From NCBI RefSeq assembly GCF_007855645.1, contig NZ_CP042264.1, positions 259,282 through 323,281 on the forward strand: a stretch of 64,000 nucleotides of DNA. Reading direction: 5' to 3'. The position numbers were made by a program, and so were the translations under genes. The notes below the pieces were generated by a model. The model was not told the DNA's origin. It saw only the letters and a list, made by a program, of their open reading frames with translations, and searched no databases. The stretch comes from Qingshengfaniella alkalisoli. Its GTDB lineage: Bacteria > Pseudomonadota > Alphaproteobacteria > Rhodobacterales > Rhodobacteraceae. Below, piece after piece: positions 1 to 10,884 of this stretch (position 1 is its first letter; every line of letters starts with the position of its first letter).

Positions 1-476
1 AGAAGCCAAGCGGCCCATTTGGTGATCCTGAGACGCGCCTTCCGCACATCCCATTTCTGCCGGAGCAGACGAATGCGCGCGTTCCGGTCGCCCTCGATCC
101 AACGCTCGACAAGGATGAACAGGTCTGTCCAAACCGTCTGCGGGCAGGCATAGCCGCACCACACGCGTCCAAGGGCCGAGGTGAACAGGAACAGCCCCAA
201 TCCTGCCATGATCAACAGCCCGGCGACGAAGTAGAATTCATGCGGCCATATCTCGATCCAGAAGAAGAAAAAGCGGCGACCGGCCATGTCCACAAGCACC
301 GCTTGATCTGGCAGGTTCGGCCCGCGATCGAACCGGATCCACGGGGTCACATAATAGATCCCCAGCGTGATCAGCATGATGATCCATTTGAGCCGTCGAA
401 ACTTTCCCGAGACGCGCTTCGGAAATATCGGCTCCCGCGCCGCGTATAGCGATGGTGCTGGGTTCGTGTCGCTCAT
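1..476 (-). CDS. ccoG: cytochrome c oxidase accessory protein CcoG (FixG/RdxA), partial
   Basis: Only the N-terminal ~158 residues lie in the window; the rest runs off the left edge. The protein starts MSDTNPAPSLYAAREPIFPK and shows the family's early region: a basic stretch, a first membrane segment (WIIMLITLGIYYVTPWIRF), a second (FYFVAGLLIMAGLGLFLFT) and the VWCGYACPQTVWTDL motif with its paired cysteines. CcoG is a membrane ferredoxin-like protein needed for copper handling during cbb3 oxidase assembly. The polyferredoxin cysteines expected further on are not visible. It follows ccoP after 129 bases on the same strand, the usual order before ccoHIS. Confidence 0.93.
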   Translation of the reverse strand, partial: MSDTNPAPSLYAAREPIFPKRVSGKFRRLKWIIMLITLGIYYVTPWIRFDRGPNLPDQAVLVDMAGRRFFFFWIEIWPHEFYFVAGLLIMAGLGLFLFTSALGRVWCGYACPQTVWTDLFILVERWIEGDRNARIRLLRQKWDVRKARLRITKWAAWL

Positions 477-605
477 CTTCGGCACCTGTTCCTTGTTGGT
501 CTGTGCCGCCGCAGCGCAGATCAGTCATGATGCTGAATCTGGGCCACTGGTCGGAAAATGGAATGCGGCAAAGTGGCGGTGTCGTTTTGTCGCGCTTCCT
601 TATAT

Positions 606-1517
606 CTACTGCACGGTTGTATCCGGCATGTCTTCGCTCTCGTCGGTGGCCATTTCCTCGCCCCCGCCAAGCTGGTGAACATAAGCGGAAACCGCGTTGA
701 GCTGCGCATCGCTTAACCGGCCGGACCAGTGCGGCATCACTCCATAACGCGCATAGGTGACGGATTCGACCAACGTATTGTAATCGCCCGAATACAGCCA
801 GATCGCGTCGGTGAGGTTGGGCGCGCCTTGTGATCGATCACCCGTTCCGTCATCCGCATGACAGGTGGCGCAATTATCTGCATAGAGTTGCGCGCCGGTT
901 TCAGCCGCGTCGGCATCCCTTGGCTCACCCGACAGACTCATCACGTAATTAACGACCTGGTCGATTTCTTCGCGCGAGAGAATTTCACCGAAAGCTGGCA
1001 TCTGCGAAAAGCGTGCATCGGGATCTTCTTCATTACGAATACCGTGCGCGACGGTGTAGTGAATGTCCTCAATCGTACCGCCCCAGAGCCAGTCATCGTC
1101 CAGCAAGTTGGGAAAGCCCCGCGCACCCGCAGCGCCCGATCCATGACACTGAGCGCACCAGGTCCGGAAAATCGCGCCACCTGCATTGATCGCATACTGG
1201 TTCAGTTCCGGATCGTCCTCGATCGCATTCAGATCAGCGCCCGCGAGCTGAGCGTTGATCTGGGCATTTGCCTCGTCCACGGCCGCAATGTCCCGCGCCA
1301 CTTCCTGGCGCGTAGAAAAACCGAGCAAACCTGGTGTGGCTTCCCGGATCATCGGCCAAGCCGGGAAGGCGATGGTGTATCCGATGCCCCAAACGATGGT
1401 CGCATAGAAGGTCCAGAGCCACCAACGCGGCATTGGATTGTCGTATTCCTGAATCCCATCCCATGAGTGGCCGGTAGTGGGAATTTCCTGTTCGCTTTCC
1501 GGAGTTTTCTTGCTCAT
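606..1517 (-). CDS. ccoP: cbb3-type cytochrome c oxidase subunit III (diheme)
   Basis: 303 residues. After a cytoplasmic N-terminus there is one membrane anchor ([20 protein letters not shown], about residues 32-51), then two cytochrome c domains with haem motifs CAQCH and CATCH. Methionine ligand candidates are QMPAFG in the first domain and GVMPHW in the second. CcoP passes electrons from soluble cytochrome c to CcoO and the CcoN active site on the periplasmic side. It is the last of the four structural genes, 11 bases after ccoQ. Length and motif order are normal for the family. Confidence 0.97.
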   Translation of the reverse strand: MSKKTPESEQEIPTTGHSWDGIQEYDNPMPRWWLWTFYATIVWGIGYTIAFPAWPMIREATPGLLGFSTRQEVARDIAAVDEANAQINAQLAGADLNAIEDDPELNQYAINAGGAIFRTWCAQCHGSGAAGARGFPNLLDDDWLWGGTIEDIHYTVAHGIRNEEDPDARFSQMPAFGEILSREEIDQVVNYVMSLSGEPRDADAAETGAQLYADNCATCHADDGTGDRSQGAPNLTDAIWLYSGDYNTLVESVTYARYGVMPHWSGRLSDAQLNAVSAYVHQLGGGEEMATDESEDMPDTTVQ

Positions 1518-1528
1518 GCGCCGTTCTC

Positions 1529-1732
1529 CTAGGCTTTCCCGTTCTCGTCACGGGTTGGCTCGTCCTTGTCGGACGCGGGCTGATCCTGATGGCGAAAGAT
1601 TGAATTCGCCGCGTCGTCGAATTTTCCGCGCTTTCGTGTCAGCACCCAGATGACCACCCCGACGAAGAACAGCGTCAGGAACAGGAGCATCCAGCTATCC
1701 GCGAATTGGCGCAGGAATGAATAGTTTTCCAT
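1529..1732 (-). CDS. ccoQ: cbb3-type cytochrome c oxidase subunit CcoQ
   Basis: 67 residues with one membrane helix ([19 protein letters not shown]) followed by a charged cytoplasmic tail. This is the small non-haem subunit that stabilises CcoP association with the cbb3 complex. CcoQ is poorly conserved, so the call rests on size, topology and its place between ccoO and ccoP, with spacings of 6 and 11 bases. Confidence 0.92.
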   Translation of the reverse strand: MENYSFLRQFADSWMLLFLTLFFVGVVIWVLTRKRGKFDDAANSIFRHQDQPASDKDEPTRDENGKA

Positions 1733-1738
1733 CGTGCA

Positions 1739-2464
1739 TCACCGACTTTCGTCCGGAGTGAAGGTCGAGAAATCGACAAGCGTACCAAGCATTTGCAGAT
1801 AGGCCACCAGCGCATCCATTTCCGAGATGCCGGGCTGCATGTCGAAGTTGCGCACCTGCGCTCCAGGGTAGCGCTCCAGCACCGCGTCATAGTCGCTGTC
1901 GGGATCAGCCTGCGCCCGGAAGTCGGCAGAAGCGTTTTCGATCATCTCGTCGCTGTAGGGCACGCCAACGGCCCGGTGCGACCTGAGCAGATCTTCGATG
2001 TGATTCGAGTGGATCGGCGTGCGTTCCAGGAAGGCATACTTCGGCATAACCGATTCAGGAACGACCGACTGCGGATCCTTCAGGTGTTCCACATGCCATT
2101 CATCCGAGTAACGTCCACCGACCCGCGCCAGATCCGGCCCCGTGCGCTTAGACCCCCACTGGAACGGATGATCATACATCGATTCCGCGGCGAGGCTGTA
2201 GTGCCCGTAGCGTTCGACTTCGTCCCGCATCGGACGGATCATCTGGCTGTGGCACACATAGCAACCTTCGCGGACGTATATCTCTCGTCCGGTCAGTTCC
2301 AGCGGTGAATAGGGCCGGACGCCTTCAACCTCTTCAATGGTGTTTTCGAGGTAGAACAGCGGCACGATCTGCACCAGCCCGCCGATCGTTACGACGATGA
2401 AGCTGAAGATGAACAGCAGCGTTACATTGGTTTCCAGAACCTTGTGCTTATCAAGAATTGCCAT
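1739..2464 (-). CDS. ccoO: cbb3-type cytochrome c oxidase subunit II (monohaem)
   Basis: 241 residues. An N-terminal membrane anchor (about residues 12-36, [20 protein letters not shown]) is followed by a periplasmic cytochrome c domain with haem motif CYVCH and the typical sequence [18 protein letters not shown]. CcoO relays electrons from CcoP to CcoN. It lies 12 bases downstream of ccoN. No frameshift or missing residue is apparent. Confidence 0.97.
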   Translation of the reverse strand: MAILDKHKVLETNVTLLFIFSFIVVTIGGLVQIVPLFYLENTIEEVEGVRPYSPLELTGREIYVREGCYVCHSQMIRPMRDEVERYGHYSLAAESMYDHPFQWGSKRTGPDLARVGGRYSDEWHVEHLKDPQSVVPESVMPKYAFLERTPIHSNHIEDLLRSHRAVGVPYSDEMIENASADFRAQADPDSDYDAVLERYPGAQVRNFDMQPGISEMDALVAYLQMLGTLVDFSTFTPDESR

Positions 2465-2476
2465 GGTCCTGTCTCC

Positions 2477-4078
2477 TTATTCCGCAGCCACGGTTGTGGT
2501 GCTGGCCTTTTTCGGCTCAGCCCGCGTTGCGGTCATCCACAGGTTGTAGGTCATGATCAGCGCGCCAGCGACATAGAGCACCCCGCCAAGCGCGCGCACT
2601 ACATACATCGGGAACTTGGCCGCGACCGTGTCCGCGAAGGAGTTCACGAGGAAGCCATTCGCATCAACTTCACGCCACATCAGGCCTTCCATGATGCCGC
2701 TGACCCACATCGACGACGCGTAGAGAACGATACCGATCGTGGCCAGCCAGAAGTGCCAGTTCACCAGCGACAGCGAATACAGGCTCTGCCGTTTCCACAG
2801 TGCCGGCACCAGATAGTAGAGCGCACCGAAGGTGATCATCCCGTTCCAGCCAAGCGCGCCGGAATGGACGTGACCAATGGTCCAGTCGGTATAATGACTG
2901 AGCGAATTGACCGCGCGGATCGACATCATCGGCCCCTCGAAGGTGGCCATGCCGTAGAACGCGACCGCAATCACCATCATGCGGATCACCGGGTCGGTAC
3001 GCAGCTTGTCCCACGCGCCCGACAAGGTCATCAGCCCGTTGATCATGCCGCCCCAGCTCGGCATCCACAAGATCACCGAAAACACCATGCCAAGCGTCGA
3101 CGCCCAGTCGGGCAGCGCTGTGTAATGCAGGTGGTGCGGGCCAGCCCAGATATACAAGAAGATCAGCGCCCAGAAGTGGATGATCGACAGCTTGTAGCTG
3201 TAGACCGGGCGCTCCGCCTGCTTGGGAATGAAGTAGTACATCATCCCCAGGAAGCCGGCGGTCAGGAAGAAGCCCACCGCATTGTGGCCATACCACCACT
3301 GCGTCATGGCATCCTGGACGCCAGCGAATGCCGCCACCGAACGCGATCCAAACAGTGACACCGGCAGCGCCAGGTTATTGATGACATGCAGCATCGCGAT
3401 GGTGACGATGAAGGACAGGTAGAACCAGTTCGCGACATAGATGTGCGGCTCTTTGCGTCGCGCGATAGTGCCCAGATAAATGACCAGATAGGCGACCCAG
3501 ACGATGGTCAGCCAAAGGTCAATATACCATTCGGGTTCTGCGTATTCCTTGGACTGGGTGCCACCGAGCACGTAACCCGTCGCCGCCAGAACGATGAACA
3601 ACTGGTAGCCCCAGAACACGAACCAAGCCAGATTGCCGCCCCAAAGCCGCGTCGCGCAGGTTCGCTGGACCACGTAGAATGACGTTGCAATCAGCGCGTT
3701 GCCGCCAAAGGCGAAGATCACCGCTGAGGTGTGCAGCGGGCGAAGGCGCCCGAAATTCAAATAGGGTTGCGCCCATTCGAAATTGAGAACCGGAAACGCG
3801 AGTTGAAAGGCAATGAATGTGCCCGCCACAAAGCCAACCACACCCCAGAACACCGTGGCAATGATGCCCGCACGGATCACATCATCCATATAGCCGGACC
3901 GATCCACAACCCGTTTCGGCTCATCGATCCGGCGCAGGGTCCACAAGAAGAGCCCACCCGAAATCAGCATGATCAGAAGCGCGTGGACATTATAGGACAG
4001 ATCCCGCGCGAAATTCGCCGCAATCGCGGCAAAAAGCGTCATCAGCCCGAACAGAAGTAGCTTAAGGTAATCTGCCAT
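2477..4078 (-). CDS. ccoN: cbb3-type cytochrome c oxidase subunit I
   Basis: 533 residues with about a dozen membrane helices. It is the catalytic haem-copper subunit that reduces O2 at low oxygen tension and pumps protons. Conserved histidine-bearing stretches are visible: [51 protein letters not shown] and [20 protein letters not shown]. First gene of the ccoNOQP operon. A near-consensus FNR box lies about 90 bases upstream of its start, consistent with induction under low oxygen. Confidence 0.97.
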   Translation of the reverse strand: MADYLKLLLFGLMTLFAAIAANFARDLSYNVHALLIMLISGGLFLWTLRRIDEPKRVVDRSGYMDDVIRAGIIATVFWGVVGFVAGTFIAFQLAFPVLNFEWAQPYLNFGRLRPLHTSAVIFAFGGNALIATSFYVVQRTCATRLWGGNLAWFVFWGYQLFIVLAATGYVLGGTQSKEYAEPEWYIDLWLTIVWVAYLVIYLGTIARRKEPHIYVANWFYLSFIVTIAMLHVINNLALPVSLFGSRSVAAFAGVQDAMTQWWYGHNAVGFFLTAGFLGMMYYFIPKQAERPVYSYKLSIIHFWALIFLYIWAGPHHLHYTALPDWASTLGMVFSVILWMPSWGGMINGLMTLSGAWDKLRTDPVIRMMVIAVAFYGMATFEGPMMSIRAVNSLSHYTDWTIGHVHSGALGWNGMITFGALYYLVPALWKRQSLYSLSLVNWHFWLATIGIVLYASSMWVSGIMEGLMWREVDANGFLVNSFADTVAAKFPMYVVRALGGVLYVAGALIMTYNLWMTATRAEPKKASTTTVAAE

Positions 4079-4167
4079 GCTCGCGTTCCTTCGCTGGCGC
4101 CCGTTAAGCGCGTAGCCAACATCTCAGCCGAAGGACGGCGGGCGGTTGACGCGAAACGGATATAGCC

Positions 4168-4181
4168 GTGATTTCGATCAA
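4168..4181. promoter_or_regulatory. FNR/FnrL-type box upstream of ccoN
   Basis: The sequence GTGATTTCGATCAA matches the FNR consensus TTGAT-N4-ATCAA at 9 of 10 defined positions. It sits in the 285-base divergent region between ccoN and the acyl-CoA dehydrogenase gene, about 90 bases from the ccoN start. In Rhodobacter-type bacteria FnrL activates ccoNOQP under low oxygen through such sites. Binding is inferred. Confidence 0.75.
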
Positions 4182-4363
4182 CTTTACTTTACTGTAGTTT
4201 GCCGAAGTATCATCATGACACAAGGCCGCAGTGCGATTTCTTTCGCTAAACGTGTGATTTAGTTGTGTGACTTGGTCATATGCGCTTCGCGATTGCCTCT
4301 CCTGACCGTTGCTCATAGGCTTGATGAAACACAGGGTCGACTGAACAGGGGAAGGAGCAGTCG

Positions 4364-5527
4364 ATGTTCGATTCATCTATGGCGTTTGATCTCGGTGACG
4401 ACATCCATGCACTGCGGGAGTCCGTCCATCGCTGGGCACAGGATCGCATCGCGCCAGTGGCGGCAGAGATCGACAAGACCAACGTATTCCCGAACGAGCT
4501 TTGGCCGGAACTGGGTAACATGGGCCTGCTCGGCATTACGGTGCCGGAAGAATTCGGCGGCGCCGATATGGGGTATCTGGCGCATTTGGTCGCGCTCGAA
4601 GAAATCTCACGTGCATCGGCATCGGTCGGCCTGAGCTACGGCGCCCATTCAAACCTGTGTGTCAACCAGATCAAGCTGAACGGGTCCGATGCCCAAAAAC
4701 ACCGCTATTTACCCGATCTTGTCAGCGGTCGGAAAATCGGCGCATTGGCCATGTCTGAAGCAGGCGCCGGATCCGATGTCGTCAGCATGAAGCTGAAAGC
4801 AGAGCGCAAGGACGGCTTCTATCTGCTGAACGGCACAAAATACTGGATAACCAACGGCCCGGACGCCGACACGCTGGTTGTCTATGCCAAGACGGATCCG
4901 GACGCCGGGTCAAAAGGCATCACCGCATTCATTGTCGAAAAGTCAATGAATGGGTTTTCCACCAGCCCCCACTTCGACAAGCTGGGCATGCGCGGATCCA
5001 ACACGGCAGAACTCGTGTTCGAGAACGTGGAAGTCCCGTTGGAAAACGTCTTGGGCCAAGAAAACGGCGGTGTTCGAGTGCTCATGTCCGGTTTGGACTA
5101 CGAACGTGTCATTCTGTCCGGGATCGGCACGGGCATCATGGCGGCCTGTCTGGACGAGGTGATGCCTTACGTCGCGTCCCGCAAACAGTTCGGCGAAGCC
5201 ATCGGCAGCTTCCAACTGATGCAAGGCAAGATCGCAGATATGTTCACCAGTCTCAACACCGCCCGCGCCTATGCCTATGAAACCGCGAAGGCCTGTGATC
5301 GGGGACAGATAACACGTCAGGCCGCAGCGTCCTGTGTGCTCTACGCCAGTGAACAGGCGATGGCGGTTGCGACGCAGGCCGTGCAAGCGCTTGGCGGTGC
5401 GGGCTTCATGAACGAGTCCCCCGTCAGCCGACTGTTCCGCGATGCCAAGCTGATGGAGATCGGTGCAGGCACGTCCGAAATACGCCGCATGCTGATCGGG
5501 CGTGAACTGCTTGCGGCGGCTCAATGA
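4364..5527 (+). CDS. acyl-CoA dehydrogenase, isovaleryl-CoA dehydrogenase-like
   Basis: 387 residues, full length for the family. The flavoenzyme oxidises a short branched-chain acyl-CoA to its 2,3-enoyl-CoA and passes electrons to ETF. Visible features include [12 protein letters not shown], the FAD/substrate loop [31 protein letters not shown] and the C-terminal [17 protein letters not shown]. The base Glu seen late in MCAD-type enzymes is alanine here; a Glu in [13 protein letters not shown] (E247) sits where isovaleryl-CoA dehydrogenase has its catalytic base. By sequence it is therefore IVD-like, although its operon partners are valine-pathway enzymes, so isobutyryl-CoA is an alternative substrate. 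The ATG at 4364 follows a good Shine-Dalgarno, GGAAGGAG; a second ATG at 4379 is less likely. Confidence 0.9.
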   Translation: MFDSSMAFDLGDDIHALRESVHRWAQDRIAPVAAEIDKTNVFPNELWPELGNMGLLGITVPEEFGGADMGYLAHLVALEEISRASASVGLSYGAHSNLCVNQIKLNGSDAQKHRYLPDLVSGRKIGALAMSEAGAGSDVVSMKLKAERKDGFYLLNGTKYWITNGPDADTLVVYAKTDPDAGSKGITAFIVEKSMNGFSTSPHFDKLGMRGSNTAELVFENVEVPLENVLGQENGGVRVLMSGLDYERVILSGIGTGIMAACLDEVMPYVASRKQFGEAIGSFQLMQGKIADMFTSLNTARAYAYETAKACDRGQITRQAAASCVLYASEQAMAVATQAVQALGGAGFMNESPVSRLFRDAKLMEIGAGTSEIRRMLIGRELLAAAQ

Positions 5528-6582
5528 CTTCATCCACCCCAACGGTTCGCATAGAGACGACTGGCAATGCCGGGCGTATCACGCTGACGCGTCCCAAGGC
5601 GCTGAACGCGTTGGACCGGGGTATGTGTCTTGCGGTCACACGCGCACTCGACTCGTGGGCAGAGAACGACACCATATCGCTCGTAATTCTGGCGGCGGAG
5701 GGCGACAAAGCCTTTTGCGCTGGCGGTGACTTGGCCAAGATCTACCATGCGTATCTGGCCGGCGACATAGACGCTGCCACACAATTTTGGCGTGACGAAT
5801 ACCGGATGAATGCACGGCTGGCCAATTTTCCAAAACCGATCGTCAGCCTGATGCAGGGCTACGTTATGGGCGGCGGCGTCGGACTGGGTTGCCATGTGTC
5901 ACACCGTATCGCGTGTGAAAGCACGCAGATGGCAATGCCAGAGGGAGCCATCGGATTGATCCCTGACGTCGGTGCAACACGCCTACTAGCCAACGCACCC
6001 GGACGTGTGGGACTTTACATGGCGCTCTCGGGCGCGCGTCTTGATTCAGCGGACGCGATACATGCGGGCTTCGCAGATTGGCATGTTCCGCGCGACCGCT
6101 GGCCCGAATTGATCAACGCCCTGGCTGACACCGGCGATACCACCGCAATTGGCGCTTTCTCGTCCGGTCCGGAAAAATCCGCCATCGCCACTCAGCAGGC
6201 CGAAATCGACCGGATGTTCAGCGGCTATGACCCTCGCTCGATCATCGCCGAGCTAAATGATGAGGGCTCGGAACTCGCCCTTCAATGCTCCGAAAAGCTG
6301 CAGGCCGCCAGCCCTCTTTCGCTTTTTTGTTCTGCGGCCCTGATCAAAGACTTTCCGGCAGGTGGCACGGTTGAAGACGCATTGCACGCTGAGTTCCGCT
6401 TCACCTCCCGCGCCTGCGAATATGCCGATCTGATCGAGGGGATTCGCGCGGTCTTGATCGACAAGGATCGCACCCCAATGTGGCAGCATCAGCGGCTCGA
6501 AGACGTTACCGAAGATGATATCGAACAGATGCTGGCGTCGCTTGGCGCGCGGGAGCTAAGCTTCAGAGGGAGAACACCATGA
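5524..6582 (+). CDS. 3-hydroxyisobutyryl-CoA hydrolase (enoyl-CoA hydratase family)
   Basis: 352 residues, the length of HIBCH-type hydrolases rather than the ~260 of ordinary enoyl-CoA hydratases. Crotonase-fold motifs are visible: ALNALDRGM near the N-terminus, [13 protein letters not shown], the oxyanion loop [15 protein letters not shown] and [18 protein letters not shown], which carries the Glu and Asp used in HIBCH catalysis. It releases free 3-hydroxyisobutyrate in valine degradation. The start overlaps the stop of the dehydrogenase gene (ATGA), indicating translational coupling. Confidence 0.92.
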   Translation: MTSSTPTVRIETTGNAGRITLTRPKALNALDRGMCLAVTRALDSWAENDTISLVILAAEGDKAFCAGGDLAKIYHAYLAGDIDAATQFWRDEYRMNARLANFPKPIVSLMQGYVMGGGVGLGCHVSHRIACESTQMAMPEGAIGLIPDVGATRLLANAPGRVGLYMALSGARLDSADAIHAGFADWHVPRDRWPELINALADTGDTTAIGAFSSGPEKSAIATQQAEIDRMFSGYDPRSIIAELNDEGSELALQCSEKLQAASPLSLFCSAALIKDFPAGGTVEDALHAEFRFTSRACEYADLIEGIRAVLIDKDRTPMWQHQRLEDVTEDDIEQMLASLGARELSFRGRTP

Positions 6583-7451
6583 AAGTCGGCTTCATCGGGC
6601 TCGGAAACATGGGCGCGCCGATGGCCAGAAATCTGGCGAAGGCGGGCCATGACGTGCAGGGCTTCGACCCGGTCGCGCGGATGCCGGATGGAGTTTCCAG
6701 TGCAGCCACTGCCGTGGAAGCGGCTGCTTATGGCAAGGTTGTCATCACGATGCTGCCGAATGACGAGATTGTGCTCGACGTTGCCCGTCAGATCATGCCC
6801 GCGATGCGCCGGGGAACGATCCTTCTGGATTGCTCTACCGTGACCGTCGATGCGGCATGCCAACTGGCTGCACGCGCCACGCAAGGAGGGCTCGACGCAA
6901 TAGATGCCCCGGTTTCCGGCGGAATTGCAGGCGCAGCGGCAGGCAGCCTGACCTTCATGGTTGGCGGATCAAAAGATGCGCTGGAAACGGTAACGCCGCT
7001 TCTGGACATCATGGGTGGCCGGATCGTCCACTGCGGTTCCAACGGAGCGGGACAAGCCGCGAAGATCTGCAACAACATGATTCTGGGCGCGACCATGGCC
7101 GTGACATGCGAAGCCTTTGCCCTCGCCGACGGGCTTGGGCTGGATCGCGAGAAGCTATTCGATGTCGTTTCGACGTCCTCGGGATCAAGTTGGTCAATGA
7201 ACAGTTACTGCCCTGCTCCGGGCGTAGGACCGGTATCCCCATCTGACAATAACTACCTGCCAGGGTTTGCAGCCGAATTGATGCTCAAAGACCTCCGTCT
7301 ATCGCAACACGCCGCCGAGGCGGTTGGCGCGATGACTCCGCTAGGTGCGCGAGCGATGGAACTATACTCGGAATTCGTCGAACAGGCGAACGGGCGCGGG
7401 CGTGACTTTTCCGCCCTCTTGCCCTTTTTCACCGACCGGAAGCGCGGATAG
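6579..7451 (+). CDS. mmsB: 3-hydroxyisobutyrate dehydrogenase
   Basis: 290 residues. It oxidises 3-hydroxyisobutyrate to methylmalonate semialdehyde with NAD+. The N-terminal Rossmann motif GFIGLGNMGAPMARNLAKAG, the substrate loop DAPVSGGIAGAAAGSLTFM and the catalytic-lysine region GSNGAGQAAKICNNM are all present. It overlaps the preceding hydrolase gene by four bases. Its stop is one base from the stop of the convergent indolepyruvate oxidoreductase gene, leaving no room for a terminator between them. Confidence 0.95.
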   Translation: MKVGFIGLGNMGAPMARNLAKAGHDVQGFDPVARMPDGVSSAATAVEAAAYGKVVITMLPNDEIVLDVARQIMPAMRRGTILLDCSTVTVDAACQLAARATQGGLDAIDAPVSGGIAGAAAGSLTFMVGGSKDALETVTPLLDIMGGRIVHCGSNGAGQAAKICNNMILGATMAVTCEAFALADGLGLDREKLFDVVSTSSGSSWSMNSYCPAPGVGPVSPSDNNYLPGFAAELMLKDLRLSQHAAEAVGAMTPLGARAMELYSEFVEQANGRGRDFSALLPFFTDRKRG

Positions 7452-7452
7452 A

Positions 7453-10400
7453 TCACGCGGCTTGTTCTATCTCGCTCGACTTGTCACGCATCGCCAATGC
7501 TCGTTCGATTGCCTTCGCCTTGACGGGTCCATAACCGCGGATTTGGTCGGGCCAGCTTAGCGCCACCGCAAGCGGTGCATCATCTGACCGACTTCCTGCT
7601 GCCAGCGCCTTCGCCAAGTCTTCTTCGTAGATCGCGATCAACCGCCGCTCCTGCCTACGCTCAGCCAAATAGCCAAAGGGATCGAACAGCGTGCCGCGCA
7701 GGAAGCGCAGGCGGGACAGAATTGGAAACATCCATCCCCCCATTCGCCGCTTCTTGGGACGCCCGGAGGCGTCCGAGCCATGCAAGATGGGCGGTGCCAG
7801 ATTAAAGGACAGCTTGAACTCCCCGGTCATTGTCCTTTCTATTTCCTCGCGCCATTCGGCCTGACAAAACAGGCGGGCCACCTCGTATTCGTCCTTATAG
7901 GCCAGCAACTTGGCGTACTGTATGGCAACGACCCGGCGGGTTTTTGGCCCGATGCCGGCACTTTCCAGTCGTGCCAGCATATCCGTGTAGCGTTTCGCCA
8001 GCCCTGCATTTTGATAATCAGTAAGATGGTCAGCGCGATGGGCAGTAATTTCCTCCAGCGACATTTCGGCAAGCGAGGTTTCGCGTCGCTTCGGTCGCGC
8101 GCGCGCATGGACCATCGCCGGATCGATCATCAGCAGACGACCCCAGATCAGTGCATCCTGATTGGCCTGCACTGCGACACCGTTCAGTCGAATCGCCTGT
8201 TCGATCGCCTTCAATCCGACCGGGACCAGACCAGCCTGAACCGCATAGCCAAGCATCATTACATTGGCGAAAATCTCGTCGCCCATCAGCCCCACGGCCA
8301 ACTCCGAGAAATCGTGAAAATGCGCGTCGGGCCGGACAGCACCACGCACGACCCGATCCACGCTTCGCGTCTTGAAGTCGAAATCGCGATGCCGAATGAA
8401 GTCGCTAACGGGAGTCAGTTTTGTATTGATTACCCCATAAGTGCGGTCCGGATCGCAAAGGGAATAGCCGTCCCGCGACGCCGCCACGACACTATCCGCC
8501 GCCAACAGTAGATCCGCACCTCCATTCACGATACGCGGCGCAGTCACGCGTCCGTCGGATCTTGAAATCCGGATATGCGATAGAACCGCCCCGCCCTTTT
8601 GCGCAAGTCCGGCCATGTCCAGAACCAGTGGCGTCTTGCCTTCAATATGTGCCGCCATGCCAAGGATCGCGCCGATGGTCAGGATACCCGTGCCACCCAC
8701 GCCGGTCACCGCGATGTTCCAGGCCGCATCCAGAGATGGCTGCGTCGGCGAAGGCAGTTGGCTGTCATCGGGACTGTCGATCTTTTCCGGCTTCCGCATG
8801 TCACCACCATCCACTGTCACAAAGGATGGGCAGAACCCACGCATGCAGGAGAAATCCTTGTTGCAGGTGGATTGGTTGATTTCACGCTTGCGTCCAAAAG
8901 CCGTTTCACGCGGCTCGACCGCGATGCAGTTCGACTGATCTGCGCAGTCACCGCAGCCCTCGCAAATCCCCGGGTGGATAAAGACGCGTTTGGCCGGATC
9001 TGGCGCTTTACCGCGTTTGCGCCGCCTGCGCAGTTCTGCCGCACAGGTTTGTTCGTAGACAATGACGCTGACGCCTTCGACCTCTCGCGCTTCCAGCATC
9101 ACCGCATCCATGTCGTCGCGATGCCGAATGATGACCCCCGGCGCGAGGTCCACCTTGCGGTAGGCCTCCGGCGCATCACTGACCAGCCAGATTTTCGATA
9201 CGCGTTCATGATACATCTGATGCGTGATCTGCGCGGGTGACAATTCGCCATCGACGTGCTGTCCACCCGTCATCGCCACCGCGTCATTATAAAGGATCTT
9301 GTAGGTGATGTTCGCCCCGGCAGACACCGATTGGCGCACCGCAAGATGCCCGGAATGGAAATAGGTTCCGTCACCCAAATTCACGAAGCGATGCTTTTCG
9401 TCAGTGTAACGGCTTATCGCGGCCCAGGGCACGCCCTCCCCGCCCATATGAGTGATCGTTTCCGTGTTGCGATCCATCCACTGCACCATGTAGTGGCACC
9501 CGATCCCCGCCATCGCGTTCGACCCTTCCGGCACGCGGGTCGAGGTATTGTGCGGACACCCCGCACAATAGTGCGGCAGGCGGATGACAGGCGCTTCGTG
9601 CTTCGCGCCGATCTCATGGCGGCGTTCAAAATAATGCAATCGCTCAGCGATCCGATCATGCAGACCTTCGGGCAAGTTCAAATGCAGCAGGCGGTCGGCA
9701 ATGGCACGCGCGATCCGGCCCACGGTGAAGCCCTGTGACAGCGGCAACACATGGCGGTCGCGGTCATCCATCTTGCCAACAATCCGGGGCCGCACATCCG
9801 CCCGCCAGTTGAAGAGCTGCTGCTTGATCTGGTTCTCGATGATCTCGCGGCGTTCCTCGACGATCAGGATCTCGTCCAGCCCCTCCGAAAAATGCCGGAT
9901 ACCTTCGGGTTCCAGCGGCCATGGCATCCGCACCTTGTAGAGCCTCAGACCAATAGCTTCGATTTCCGCCTTGCCGATGCCGAGATTGTAGAGCGCCTGC
10001 CTAACATCCTCGAACGCCTTGCCGGACGCGACGATCCCGAACCGCGCATTGGGCGTGTCGATCGTGATCTCGTCCACCTTGTTGGCGCGGGCAAAGGCGA
10101 TCGCAGCATACCCTTTGTACTCCTGCAACCGGTCATCCTGCACCAGCGGCGGGTCGGGCCAGCGTAGATTCAGCCCACCCTCCGGCATCTCGAAATCCGT
10201 CGGCAGAACGAAACGGCGCTCCTCCTGCATCAAATCGATGGATGTGGCCGTTTCAACGGTGTCCGCGATCACCTTGAAGCCCACCCAGCACCCCGAATAA
10301 CGTGACATGGCGATGCCGAGCAGCCCCATCTCCAGAAACTCCTGCACCGAAGACGGGTAAAGCATCGGCATCAGGGCAGAGATAAACGCATGATCGGACT

Positions 10401-10884
10401 GATGCGGGATCGAAGACGACTTGGCGGTATGATCATCTCCGGCAATCGCCAATACCCCGCCATGCCGTGCAGAGCCCGCCGCGTTCCCATGCTTGAACAC
10501 GTCACCGGACCGGTCGACGCCCGGCCCCTTTCCATACCACACCCCCAGCACGCCATCCTTGGTGGCCCGTTTGGACAGCCCGACTTGCTGAGTGCCCCAA
10601 ATCGCTGTCGCGGCGAGATCCTCGTTGACCCCGGGCTGAAAGGTGACATCGTGGCGGTCCAGATGTGCCTTGGCGGCCATCAGTTGCAGGTCATACCCGC
10701 CAAGCGGCGAGCCGCGGTAGCCGCAGACATAGGCCGCCGTATTCAGGCCCGCTGCATGATCAAGACGCATCTGCGTCATGGGCAGGCGCACCAGCGCCTG
10801 AATACCAGTCAGAAAGATTCGACCACTCGTCGCCGTGTATTTGTCATCGAGCGCGATCTCGGGAAAACTGACAGGGGCGTTCAT
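7453..10884 (-). CDS. indolepyruvate ferredoxin oxidoreductase, fused type
   Basis: 1143 residues. A single-chain 2-oxoacid:ferredoxin oxidoreductase of the kind found in aerobic proteobacteria, expected to convert aryl- or branched-chain 2-oxoacids to acyl-CoA plus CO2. The N-terminal half has pyrimidine-binding features (GYRGSPLGGYDL). Near residue 445 is IRLPHYCAGCPHNTS, near 500 the ThDP motif GDGTYFHSGHL...NDAVAMTGGQ, near 640 a cysteine cluster CEGCGDCADQSNC, and near 725 the gamma domain with VTGVGGTGILTIGAILG. It starts four bases inside the end of the leucine-dehydrogenase-like gene, so the two are co-translated and probably act in sequence on amino acids and their oxoacids. The true substrate is not decidable from sequence. 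Confidence 0.93.
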   Translation of the reverse strand: MNAPVSFPEIALDDKYTATSGRIFLTGIQALVRLPMTQMRLDHAAGLNTAAYVCGYRGSPLGGYDLQLMAAKAHLDRHDVTFQPGVNEDLAATAIWGTQQVGLSKRATKDGVLGVWYGKGPGVDRSGDVFKHGNAAGSARHGGVLAIAGDDHTAKSSSIPHQSDHAFISALMPMLYPSSVQEFLEMGLLGIAMSRYSGCWVGFKVIADTVETATSIDLMQEERRFVLPTDFEMPEGGLNLRWPDPPLVQDDRLQEYKGYAAIAFARANKVDEITIDTPNARFGIVASGKAFEDVRQALYNLGIGKAEIEAIGLRLYKVRMPWPLEPEGIRHFSEGLDEILIVEERREIIENQIKQQLFNWRADVRPRIVGKMDDRDRHVLPLSQGFTVGRIARAIADRLLHLNLPEGLHDRIAERLHYFERRHEIGAKHEAPVIRLPHYCAGCPHNTSTRVPEGSNAMAGIGCHYMVQWMDRNTETITHMGGEGVPWAAISRYTDEKHRFVNLGDGTYFHSGHLAVRQSVSAGANITYKILYNDAVAMTGGQHVDGELSPAQITHQMYHERVSKIWLVSDAPEAYRKVDLAPGVIIRHRDDMDAVMLEAREVEGVSVIVYEQTCAAELRRRRKRGKAPDPAKRVFIHPGICEGCGDCADQSNCIAVEPRETAFGRKREINQSTCNKDFSCMRGFCPSFVTVDGGDMRKPEKIDSPDDSQLPSPTQPSLDAAWNIAVTGVGGTGILTIGAILGMAAHIEGKTPLVLDMAGLAQKGGAVLSHIRISRSDGRVTAPRIVNGGADLLLAADSVVAASRDGYSLCDPDRTYGVINTKLTPVSDFIRHRDFDFKTRSVDRVVRGAVRPDAHFHDFSELAVGLMGDEIFANVMMLGYAVQAGLVPVGLKAIEQAIRLNGVAVQANQDALIWGRLLMIDPAMVHARARPKRRETSLAEMSLEEITAHRADHLTDYQNAGLAKRYTDMLARLESAGIGPKTRRVVAIQYAKLLAYKDEYEVARLFCQAEWREEIERTMTGEFKLSFNLAPPILHGSDASGRPKKRRMGGWMFPILSRLRFLRGTLFDPFGYLAERRQERRLIAIYEEDLAKALAAGSRSDDAPLAVALSWPDQIRGYGPVKAKAIERALAMRDKSSEIEQAA

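Noticed and set aside
7780..8511. 243-codon plus-strand frame inside the indolepyruvate oxidoreductase gene
   Set aside because: Antisense shadow of a well-conserved coding region.
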